Source: Campylobacteraceae bacterium (GTDB lineage: Bacteria; Campylobacterota; Campylobacteria; Campylobacterales; Sulfurovaceae). From it: a stretch of DNA of 7,133 nucleotides. The stretch's first letter is position 1. Each line of letters opens with the position of its first letter. The stretch lies in NCBI GenBank assembly GCA_026986355.1, contig JALSOO010000228.1, forward strand, positions 1 to 7,133, in the 5' to 3' direction. A model generated the notes under the pieces. That model was not told where the DNA came from, did no database searches, and was given only the letters and a program-made list of their open reading frames with translations. Shown in pieces: positions 1 to 5,380 of this stretch. The position numbers were made by a program, and so were the translations under genes.

Positions 1-244
1 CTCTCATATGAGTAGCACTACTATCATCTCCTACTACCGAAAAGAGAGATACGTTAGCTCCTAAAGAGTGTAGATTGTTTACTACATTACCTGCTCCACC
101 AAGAACAGAGTTCTCTCTATTGACATTAACCACTTGTACAGGTGCTTCAGGAGATATGCGTTCACATGACCCCCAAATGTAGTGGTCTATCATCAAATCT
201 CCAATAACAGCAATCTTTGGTTTTTTTTCTCGTATTCTATCCAT
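1..244 (-). CDS. hldE: HldE (RfaE1 domain), D-glycero-beta-D-manno-heptose-7-phosphate kinase, N-terminal fragment
   Basis: The first 81 codons are present; the gene continues past base 1. The product phosphorylates C1 of D-glycero-D-manno-heptose 7-phosphate in the cytoplasm, an ADP-heptose step for LPS or LOS core. The fragment has the start of a PfkB/ribokinase-type fold: strand plus substrate Asp in IGDLMIDHY (residues 14-22), the family signature ISPEAPV (30-36), a Gly-rich LGGAGNVVNNL segment (48-58) and VVGDD (70-74). These are typical of RfaE domain I. Whether the C-terminal adenylyltransferase domain (true HldE) is fused cannot be seen. The start is ATG at 244: an in-frame TAG (254-256, the gmhB stop) lies just upstream, and an AGGA Shine-Dalgarno sits 7 nt before the ATG, overlapping that stop, so translation is probably coupled to gmhB. 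An A8 run covers codons 6-8. Confidence 0.92.
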   Translation of the reverse strand, partial: MDRIREKKPKIAVIGDLMIDHYIWGSCERISPEAPVQVVNVNRENSVLGGAGNVVNNLHSLGANVSLFSVVGDDSSATHMR

Positions 245-253
245 ACATAAATC

Positions 254-784
254 CTATATTATTCTATCTTGATTCTCTTCTAAATAACGTTTAAAATCTA
301 AAATTGTAGAAAAAGAGAGTGAAGAGTTAATAATTTTACGTTCCCCAATAGAAACTGTATGACCAATAGAACTGTTGTGTGCTAAATCAATATCACTCTG
401 TTTATCGCCAATAAGCCATGAGTTTTCTAAATCAATATTATATTTACTTAAAATATTATCTATCATTCCTGTTTTTGGTTTACGACAGTTACAACTCTCT
501 TCAGGAGCATGGTTGCAATACTCCACCGACTCTATATATATTTCTCTCTTTTTAAACTCATCTAACATCCATTTGGTTAAGGAGATAAACTCTTCTTGGC
601 TATAATAACCACGACCGATACCTGATTGATTGGTTACAATAAAGAGTTTATAACCCTTTTGAGTAAAAAATCGTAATAACTCAAATATACCACTATTAAA
701 TTTAAAATTTTCTATTTTATATACATAACCGTAATCTATATTTATCACTCCATCACGGTCTAAAAAGAGTGCTTTAATCTTCAT
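254..784 (-). CDS. gmhB: GmhB, D-glycero-beta-D-manno-heptose-1,7-bisphosphate 7-phosphatase
   Basis: A 176-residue HAD-superfamily phosphatase of the histidinol-phosphatase/GmhB type, of usual length. It removes the 7-phosphate from heptose 1,7-bisphosphate, the product of the HldE kinase encoded next to it, on the way to ADP-heptose. Visible motifs are HAD motif I FLDRDG with nucleophile D9 and acid/base D11, motif II VTNQSGIGRG (50-59, T51), the Zn-binding loop C90-x-H92 ... C98-x-C100 followed by RKPKTGM (K102 or K104 as motif III lysine), and motif IV GDKQSD (D127, D131). The Zn loop separates GmhB from many other HAD phosphatases. The ATG start overlaps the end of the upstream small acidic gene by 11 nt, and hldE begins 9 nt after the stop, so the three are almost surely one transcript. 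Histidinol-phosphatase (HisB-N) is the main alternative, made unlikely by the hldE neighbour. Confidence 0.93.
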   Translation of the reverse strand: MKIKALFLDRDGVINIDYGYVYKIENFKFNSGIFELLRFFTQKGYKLFIVTNQSGIGRGYYSQEEFISLTKWMLDEFKKREIYIESVEYCNHAPEESCNCRKPKTGMIDNILSKYNIDLENSWLIGDKQSDIDLAHNSSIGHTVSIGERKIINSSLSFSTILDFKRYLEENQDRII

Positions 785-1037
785 CTACTGTTTTCATATC
801 TATAAGTTCATTGAGAATCTCTTTTGCCTCCATCTCTTCCATATCTCCTGCTTCTATCTCTGCTAGAATATCTTTGCATTCAGAGTGCATCTCTTGGAGG
901 TCTCCAAGCTCCTCTTTATCTGCAATAGAAGCCATTTTTGCTTTTTCTATCATTGAAAACATCTCATCAATGGCTTCTTCTAAATCGGGGATAATCTCTT
1001 GTTTTAAAAAGTTTTTTAATTTTTCACAGTTGCTCAT
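774..1037 (-). CDS. Small acidic, probably coiled-coil protein of unknown function
   Basis: An 87-residue protein I do not recognise. It carries 27 Asp/Glu against 9 Lys and no Arg, so it is strongly acidic, and it has long stretches with helix-forming, heptad-like spacing (roughly residues 5-35 and 42-82). There is no signal peptide or membrane segment, so it should be cytoplasmic. It has two cysteines (C4 and C54). Evidence that it is real: a good Shine-Dalgarno AGAGG lies 7 nt before the ATG, the frame is open between nadA and gmhB on the same strand, and its end overlaps the gmhB start by 11 nt (774-784), the pattern of a translationally coupled operon gene. The opposite-strand open frame over the same bases lacks such support. 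It is the first gene after an 86-nt gap downstream of nadA. A role in heptose or LPS metabolism can only be guessed from position. Confidence 0.75.
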   Translation of the reverse strand: MSNCEKLKNFLKQEIIPDLEEAIDEMFSMIEKAKMASIADKEELGDLQEMHSECKDILAEIEAGDMEEMEAKEILNELIDMKTVDED

Positions 1038-1068
1038 AAGGTAACCTCTATTATTTAATTTACTTTGA

Positions 1069-1074
1069 ATTTTA
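1069..1074 (-). promoter_or_regulatory. Possible -10 element for the small acidic gene-gmhB-hldE operon
   Basis: In the 86-nt AT-rich gap after nadA, the minus strand reads TAAAAT (5 of 6 to TATAAT) about 32 nt before the ATG at 1037, leaving room for a short leader with the AGAGG ribosome site. No convincing -35 is seen, which is common for sigma-70 promoters in Campylobacterota. There is also no clear terminator after nadA, so read-through from nadA is equally possible. Confidence 0.3.
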
Positions 1075-1123
1075 TCAAATTTACTTAAATGGTTTGGTTA
1101 ATTAAGCAACGATATATATTTTG

Positions 1124-2119
1124 TTAGTTAATAGCTAACATTCTCTCCAACGCTAAGTTGGCATATTTAACCGTATGTGGGTCAACGACTATCTCATTGA
1201 TAGGCTTATCATCTTCTATTGATTTTAGTGTTAGGTATAAATCCTCTAGTGTTGTCTCGTTCATTGTCGGACACTCTGGTTTGGTAGAAGATAGAACATA
1301 GGTGTTCTCTTTACGCATTCTATTTACCAAGTTATACTCTGTACCAACAGCTACTTTTTGATTTGGGTCAAGAGCATTGACATAGTTAATCAGTTGAGAG
1401 GTAGAACCAGTAAAATCTGAAGCCTCAACTATTTTGGGGTCACACTCTGGGTGTACAGCTATTTTAATATCGGGAAATTTATTTCGATAGAACTCAATAT
1501 CATCAAGTGTAAAGAGTTGATGTACTGAACAGAATCCATCAAAACAGATAACATCTGCCTCTTTTGGGTCACACTCTCCTGTACCAATGATACATGATTT
1601 TAGACCCATAGAGTTAGCAAAATTTTGACCTAAACATCTATCAGGAACAAAGAGTATCTTTTTACCAGATTCTAACCCTTTTTCTATGATTTTATAAGCA
1701 TTTGATGAGGTACAGACCATTCCACCCATCTCTCCTACTTTTGCTTTGACGGTTGCATCTGAATTGATGTAGGTAATTGGTAGGATATTCTCTTTTGGAA
1801 CACCACGCTCAACCATATAGTTTACAGAGTCATCAAAATATGAACCATCTATCATTCTAGCCATTGCACAACATGCAATTTTGGGCATAAGTACGCGTTT
1901 TTCAGGAGCAATTACCTTGACGCTTTGACCCATAAATCCGACTCCACAAAAGACAACCCATGGATTATTATCAGCTTTGCACTTTCTAGCCAACTCCAAA
2001 CTATCTCCTGTAATATCTGCCATATCAAAAACTTCATCTCGTTGGTAGTAGTGTCCTACAACAGTTACGGGCAATTCTCGTTTCAATCTCTCTATCTCTG
2101 CCTTGTAATCTATGCTCAT
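1124..2119 (-). CDS. nadA: NadA, quinolinate synthase
   Basis: A 331-residue [4Fe-4S] enzyme of usual family length that condenses iminoaspartate with dihydroxyacetone phosphate to quinolinate, the first committed ring-forming step of de novo NAD synthesis, in the cytoplasm. Motifs run in the expected order: GHYYQ (22-26, substrate His/Tyr), GDSLELA (38-44), FCGVGFMGQS (57-66), MPKIACCAMA (78-87), FCSVH (196-200), HPEC (223-226), VGTEYNLVNRM (258-268) and PECPTMN (281-287). By family comparison the three cluster ligands are C84, C197 and C283; the adjacent C83 is an extra Cys. With 12 cysteines in total the protein is Cys-rich. The ATG start is supported by AAGG 8 nt upstream. It diverges from plsY. 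nadB and nadC are not in the window. Confidence 0.97.
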   Translation of the reverse strand: MSIDYKAEIERLKRELPVTVVGHYYQRDEVFDMADITGDSLELARKCKADNNPWVVFCGVGFMGQSVKVIAPEKRVLMPKIACCAMARMIDGSYFDDSVNYMVERGVPKENILPITYINSDATVKAKVGEMGGMVCTSSNAYKIIEKGLESGKKILFVPDRCLGQNFANSMGLKSCIIGTGECDPKEADVICFDGFCSVHQLFTLDDIEFYRNKFPDIKIAVHPECDPKIVEASDFTGSTSQLINYVNALDPNQKVAVGTEYNLVNRMRKENTYVLSSTKPECPTMNETTLEDLYLTLKSIEDDKPINEIVVDPHTVKYANLALERMLAIN

Positions 2120-2204
2120 ATTTTATGCCTTAAGGTAATTTTTAGGAAAAAATACCATATTTTTAGTTAAAATTGCGATATTAATACGAGATATTGGAGA
2201 TTTT
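2120..2204. promoter_or_regulatory. Divergent nadA / plsY intergenic region
   Basis: An 85-bp AT-rich gap that must carry the signals for both divergent transcripts. On the plus strand, TAAAAT at 2168-2173 is a reasonable -10 (5 of 6) that would give plsY a leader of about 25 nt, and GGAG at 2196-2199 is its ribosome site, 5 nt before the ATG. On the minus strand I see the nadA ribosome site (AAGG, 8 nt before its ATG) but only weak -10 candidates. No clear operator palindrome or riboswitch is visible. Confidence 0.45.
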
Positions 2205-2816
2205 ATGACAAATTTACTACTTTATATAGTAGCTTACTTTTTATCAGCTATACCTTTTGGATTTATTTTAGCAAAAGTTTTTGCAAATGTTGATGTACGA
2301 AAAGAGGGGAGTGGAAATATTGGTGCTACTAATGTTCTACGCGTACTTAAAGAGAAAGCACCTCATCTTGCTAAAAAACTTACTATTGCAACATTTATCC
2401 TTGATGCAACCAAAGGTGCTATTGTTGTTTTAATTGCTATGGCACTTGGAGCAGAACCTGCCGTACTTTGGACAATTGCTGTTCTCTCTGTTCTTGGTCA
2501 CTGTTTTAGCCCATTTTTAGGGTTTGAGGGTGGAAAAGGTGTAGCTACTGGTTTTGGAGTACTCTTGGTACTTCTTCCTACACCATCTCTTATTGCAATT
2601 CTTACATGGTTTATCGCAGGAAAATTTCTCAAAATATCCTCTCTCTCCTCTCTTATTGGACTACTAGCACTTATCCTATCAGCATATAGCATGTATGATT
2701 ATCTTCCACATATTCATAGTCATGCTCCAATGATGATTATTGCATTTATAATTTTTTATAAACATATTCCAAATATTATGAGACTTATCAAAAGAGAAGA
2801 GAAACAAGTGGTCTAA
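2205..2816 (+). CDS. plsY: PlsY, acyl-phosphate:glycerol-3-phosphate acyltransferase
   Basis: A 203-residue integral inner-membrane enzyme that transfers the acyl group of acyl-phosphate (made by PlsX) to glycerol 3-phosphate, giving lysophosphatidate, the first acylation of phospholipid synthesis. The three PlsY cytoplasmic motifs are visible: SGNIGATN (36-43), the Gly-rich GH...FEGGKGVAT block (98-115; G109, G110, K111, G112) and the C-terminal KHIPNIMRL segment (186-194) before a basic-acidic tail. About five hydrophobic segments (near 3-24, 61-81, 86-106, 113-139 and 146-186, the last possibly two) fit the known five-helix fold. Length is normal. GGAG 5 nt upstream supports the ATG. folB follows after 2 nt. 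From memory, plsY and folB are also neighbours in E. coli but divergent, so the association here is familiar while the tandem arrangement differs. Confidence 0.96.
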   Translation: MTNLLLYIVAYFLSAIPFGFILAKVFANVDVRKEGSGNIGATNVLRVLKEKAPHLAKKLTIATFILDATKGAIVVLIAMALGAEPAVLWTIAVLSVLGHCFSPFLGFEGGKGVATGFGVLLVLLPTPSLIAILTWFIAGKFLKISSLSSLIGLLALILSAYSMYDYLPHIHSHAPMMIIAFIIFYKHIPNIMRLIKREEKQVV

Positions 2817-2818
2817 AT

Positions 2819-3154
2819 ATGACTATACATATAGAGAAGTTAGATATCTTAGCCATTATTGGTATTTTGGATTTTGAAAGAAAAAGACCACAACGAGTGG
2901 TGGTTGATGTTCTTATTGACTATTCATATAGAGATAAGCAATTTATAAACTATGTTGAGATTATCTCTATAATTGAGACAATGATTATAGATAAAAAGTA
3001 TCTTCTATTAGAAGATGCTCTATTGGATATTAGAGATATGTTACTAGATAAATATCCACAAATCATAAATCTAAATCTAAAAATCTCTAAACCTGATATC
3101 ATAGATAATGCAATAGTGGCACTCTCTTTGTATTATTCCTCTCTCGAACACTAA
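2819..3154 (+). CDS. folB: FolB, dihydroneopterin aldolase
   Basis: A 111-residue protein of the small homo-oligomeric T-fold aldolase family. It cleaves 7,8-dihydroneopterin to 6-hydroxymethyl-dihydropterin and glycolaldehyde in folate synthesis. The N-terminal block IIGILDFERKRPQ (13-25) matches the family pattern, including the conserved Glu (E20). NYVEI (44-48, Y45) corresponds to the active-site Tyr region, YLLLEDALLDI (61-71, E65) to the conserved LLE helix, and ISKPDII (89-95, K91) to the catalytic Lys before Pro. The middle of the protein is Ile/Tyr-rich and diverged from the better-known enterobacterial proteins, but the key residues are in place. It starts 2 nt after plsY and has no strong Shine-Dalgarno (GTGG near the plsY stop is the best), suggesting coupled translation. 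Related T-fold enzymes (FolX, FolE-like) are less likely because of the KP motif. Confidence 0.88.
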   Translation: MTIHIEKLDILAIIGILDFERKRPQRVVVDVLIDYSYRDKQFINYVEIISIIETMIIDKKYLLLEDALLDIRDMLLDKYPQIINLNLKISKPDIIDNAIVALSLYYSSLEH

Positions 3155-3173
3155 AAAATCTCATAAAACATAT

Positions 3174-3222
3174 AGAAACATTTTGAATTTTTCAGAAATA
3201 TTTACAAATTATGCATGTTTCT
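3174..3222. repeat. 8-bp inverted repeat in the leader region of the regulator gene
   Basis: AGAAACAT at 3174-3181 is repeated as its exact reverse complement ATGTTTCT at 3215-3222, with 33 bp of AT-rich DNA between. The long spacing makes a transcript hairpin weak. It could be a paired operator upstream of the promoter at 3233-3261, or chance in AT-rich DNA. Confidence 0.3.
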
Positions 3223-3232
3223 TAAAAAAAAC

Positions 3233-3261
3233 TTTAAACTATTGAAAAATTGTGTTATAAT
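3233..3261 (+). promoter_or_regulatory. Sigma-70 promoter for the regulator-kinase operon
   Basis: A perfect TATAAT -10 lies at 3256-3261, preceded 17 nt upstream by TTTAAA at 3233-3238 (4 of 6 to TTGACA). Transcription would start near 3268, giving a leader of about 30 nt with the ribosome site AAGGAA at 3281-3286 before the ATG at 3298. Two TTAA tetramers 12 bp apart (3222-3225 and 3234-3237) overlap the -35 area and could be tandem half-sites for an OmpR-family regulator, possibly for autoregulation. Confidence 0.7.
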
Positions 3262-3297
3262 ATTAAAAAAAATACAACTAAAGGAACTTCAAATATA

Positions 3298-3969
3298 ATG
3301 AGAATTTTAATAATCGAAGATGAAGTAACACTAAGCAAAACACTATCTGACGGACTTAAAGAGTTTGGCTATCAAAATGATGTCGCAGGAAACATCAAAG
3401 ATGGAGAATATTTTCTAGGTATTAGAAATTATGATTTAGTGTTGCTTGACTGGATGCTTCCAGATGGAAATGGTATAGATATGATTACAAAGCTTAAAGC
3501 AAAAGTACCAAAGACAGCAGTAATTGTACTATCAGCAAGAGATGATAGAGATAGCGAAATAGAAGCACTCAAAGCAGGTGCAGATGATTATGTACGAAAA
3601 CCTTTTGATTTTGAGGTATTGACAACAAGAATTGAAGCTAAATTACGTTTTGGTGGTTCAAACATTATTGAAGTAGATGACCTTATTATCAACCCAGAAG
3701 AGGAGAAGATTATCTATGAAGGTACAGAGATTGAACTCAAAGGTAAACCGTTTGAGGTTCTTACCCACTTAGCGATGCACAAAGACCAAATCGTATCAAA
3801 AGAGCAACTTCTTGATGCTATTTGGGAAGAGCCAGAGCTTGTTACACCAAATGTTATAGAAGTGGCAATTAATCAAATTAGACAAAAGATGGATAAGCCA
3901 TTAAATATTACAACAATTGAAACGGTAAGAAGACGAGGTTATAGATTTTGCTTTCCAAAAGGAGCTTAA
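3298..3969 (+). CDS. hsrA: HsrA/CosR-type OmpR-family response regulator with an intact phosphorylation site
   Basis: A 223-residue DNA-binding response regulator, the length I recall for H. pylori HsrA. Receiver domain (1-118): acidic pair E7/D8, phospho-acceptor D51 in LLDWMLPDG, S79 in VLSA, Y98 and K101 in YVRKPF, so all canonical residues are present. The winged-helix domain (about 125-220) is nearly identical, as I remember it, to HsrA/CosR, for example KGKPFEVLTHLA (148-159), VSKEQLLDAIWEEPE (166-180), TPNVIEVAINQIRQKMDKP (183-201) and RRRGYRFC (211-218). In Helicobacter and Campylobacter this protein is an essential, kinase-less regulator of oxidative stress and central functions; here it should act in a classical phosphorelay with the overlapping kinase gene. 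ATG 3298 is chosen over TTG 3250 because AAGGAA precedes it, the length then matches HsrA, and the earlier start would overlap the -10 element. Confidence 0.95.
   Translation: MRILIIEDEVTLSKTLSDGLKEFGYQNDVAGNIKDGEYFLGIRNYDLVLLDWMLPDGNGIDMITKLKAKVPKTAVIVLSARDDRDSEIEALKAGADDYVRKPFDFEVLTTRIEAKLRFGGSNIIEVDDLIINPEEEKIIYEGTEIELKGKPFEVLTHLAMHKDQIVSKEQLLDAIWEEPELVTPNVIEVAINQIRQKMDKPLNITTIETVRRRGYRFCFPKGA
3935..3950 (+). promoter_or_regulatory. Ribosome site and TTG start of the histidine kinase inside the regulator gene
   Basis: GAGG at 3935-3938 sits 9 nt before TTG at 3948-3950, in the kinase frame. The only later in-frame standard start is ATG at 4002, which would remove the basic N-terminus and begin inside the first membrane helix. 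A second AAGGAG at 3958-3963 has no suitable in-frame start after it. TTG 3948 therefore fits best, with a 22-nt overlap and probable translational coupling. Confidence 0.55.
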
Positions 3970-5252
3970 AAAATCGTTTTGTCATTGAACTCTCTGTTTC
4001 AATGACAACCATTCTTCTATTTGCAATTATTATACTATCTATCTATTTCTCAATTACTCTAAAAAACAATATTAAACAGAATATGCGTGACCAAGCATCT
4101 TATATAATAGAGAGATACTCTTCACAACAGGAGTATGATGAGAGCATCAATAAAAAACTTCTAAAAAATCTATCAGGATATGAGATAAATATCTTATCTG
4201 ATAAAAATTATAATCGACAAAAAGGAGTTGTAGGATATACCCACAATGGAAGAAAATTTTTTGAACTGACAAAACACTATCCAAATTATAATCAATATGT
4301 AAAAATAGTACGAGATATCTCTAAAGAGGAGCGATTAATCTCTAACATCTACTCGATTGTTCTAGTAATGGTTATAGTGAGTATTATCTTTATAATGTTG
4401 TTCTCTTATCTTCTCTCTCAAAAGCTTATGCAACCAATAGAGCTTTTAACCAATAGATTTACCAATATGAATGAGAGTATGCTAGAGTATATGGATTTAA
4501 AAGATTTACCTATTGAGTTTTTAAAATTAGGGGAGTCTATCAATCTTCTGATTACAAAGATTAAAACATTTATCAACTATAGAAAAGAGCTATATGTAGG
4601 AACAGCCCATGAGTTAAAGACTCCTCTAGCTGTAATGCGTCTAAAAAATCAGATTACACTGATGAAATATAAACAGCAAGATAAGATAAAAGAGACACTA
4701 CAACAGAATATAGAATCTATCGACACACTAAACTCTATGGTTCATAATATCTTAGAGTATGGACGTGCAGAGGGGGCGCAGTTTGAAAAACCACAACGAA
4801 TGAATCTAATTAAACTTATGGCAACCAAAGCCGAAGAGTATGAGTTATTGGCACAATCTCAAAATAGAAAATTTATGTATCACTTCTCTGTTCCTGAATT
4901 TAGAATCAATGTACAACCACTACTATTTATGCAGATATTTAGAAATTTTATCCAAAATGCACTACGGTTTACACCTGAAAATGGATTGGTCAAGATTGAG
5001 ACAAGAATGGATTCAGAGAACTTTATTATAGAGATTATTGATGAGGGTATAGGTATTGATGAGTCAAAAGACCTATTTGCACCTTTTTTTCGTTCACAAG
5101 AGTCAACAGGAGCTGGACTAGGGCTATTTTTGGCACAGAATGCAGCTCAATCTATGGGTGTGGTTATCAATATAGAGAATAGAAAAGATGATGAACAAGG
5201 TGCAGTAGCAACTATTCGTTTCTCACTAACTAGATTTTTGCTCAAAGATTAA
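3948..5252 (+). CDS. Membrane sensor histidine kinase, partner of the HsrA-like regulator
   Basis: A 434-residue class I sensor kinase. Layout: a short basic cytoplasmic start (K4, R5, K8, R10), TM1 about 16-38, a periplasmic sensor region of about 90 residues (40-132) with no recognised fold, TM2 about 133-156, a HAMP-like linker with the usual Pro (QPIELLTNRF, P163), the HisKA H-box AHELKTPLAV with phospho-acceptor H221 and the E222-x-x-T225 phosphatase motif, N-box FRNFIQNALRF (N333, N337), G1 box DEGIGI (365-370), F-box LFAPFF (376-381) and G2 box GAGLGL (388-393). All catalytic parts are present, so it should autophosphorylate and pass phosphate to D51 of the regulator whose gene it overlaps. 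The start is probably TTG within the regulator gene. The stimulus is unknown; the periplasmic part has no Cys, so direct thiol sensing there is unlikely. It lies between regulator and ferredoxin, where Campylobacter has no kinase. Confidence 0.95.
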   Translation: MLSKRSLKNRFVIELSVSMTTILLFAIIILSIYFSITLKNNIKQNMRDQASYIIERYSSQQEYDESINKKLLKNLSGYEINILSDKNYNRQKGVVGYTHNGRKFFELTKHYPNYNQYVKIVRDISKEERLISNIYSIVLVMVIVSIIFIMLFSYLLSQKLMQPIELLTNRFTNMNESMLEYMDLKDLPIEFLKLGESINLLITKIKTFINYRKELYVGTAHELKTPLAVMRLKNQITLMKYKQQDKIKETLQQNIESIDTLNSMVHNILEYGRAEGAQFEKPQRMNLIKLMATKAEEYELLAQSQNRKFMYHFSVPEFRINVQPLLFMQIFRNFIQNALRFTPENGLVKIETRMDSENFIIEIIDEGIGIDESKDLFAPFFRSQESTGAGLGLFLAQNAAQSMGVVINIENRKDDEQGAVATIRFSLTRFLLKD

Positions 5253-5253
5253 C

Positions 5254-5298
5254 TTATTATTTTAATAATATTTTAATATTTTGGCTCTATTTAGCCAA
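5254..5298 (+). terminator. Two small hairpins after the kinase gene, possible weak terminator
   Basis: Directly after the kinase stop, TTATTA (5254-5259) and TAATAA (5263-5268) can form an all-AT hairpin, followed by an 8-bp tandem repeat AATATTTT (5267-5274 and 5275-5282). Next, TTGGCT (5281-5286) and AGCCAA (5293-5298) form a 6-bp stem with three G-C pairs and a 6-nt loop, followed by TTTGAAACTATTTTT. The stem is short and the T-run interrupted, so termination would be partial at best. Confidence 0.4.
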
Positions 5299-5338
5299 TT
5301 TGAAACTATTTTTAAATAACTCATAAGGTTTGTTAAGA

Positions 5339-5363
5339 TATAAATCGGAACAGACAATAAAAT
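5339..5363 (+). promoter_or_regulatory. Candidate -10 elements for the ferredoxin-ppx unit
   Basis: In the 128-bp gap before the ferredoxin gene, TATAAA (5339-5344) and TAAAAT (5358-5363) each match TATAAT at 5 of 6 positions and would give short leaders. No good -35 is properly spaced from either. The gap length and the hairpins upstream make a separate promoter plausible, but it is not proven by the sequence. Confidence 0.35.
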
Positions 5364-5380
5364 ATAAAGTGAGTATAACA

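Noticed and set aside
221..228. A8 tract at codons 6-8 of hldE as a phase-variation switch for LPS heptose
   Set aside because: Similar T7-T8 runs occur in the kinase (near 5094-5100) and ppx (6143-6150) genes and A8 in the spacer (near 3224), so such tracts are ordinary in this AT-rich DNA. Contingency tracts in this phylum are usually longer and made of G/C.
375..605. Plus-strand open frame inside gmhB
   Set aside because: Antisense shadow of a gene with clear HAD motifs; no recognisable domain or ribosome site.
811..1044. Plus-strand open frame opposite the small acidic gene
   Set aside because: Ser/Ile-rich composition is what the reverse complement of an acidic Glu/Asp/Met-rich gene would give; no ribosome site, and the minus-strand frame has operon spacing and a Shine-Dalgarno.
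3250..3297. Longer regulator start at TTG 3250 adding 16 residues
   Set aside because: It would begin upstream of the TATAAT -10 and the likely transcription start, lacks a ribosome site, and makes the protein longer than HsrA/CosR, whereas ATG 3298 has AAGGAA upstream and gives 223 residues.
5330..5380. Longer ferredoxin start at TTG 5330
   Set aside because: The 17 extra residues do not resemble ferredoxin N-termini and overlap possible promoter elements; ATG 5381 gives the standard start of the family.
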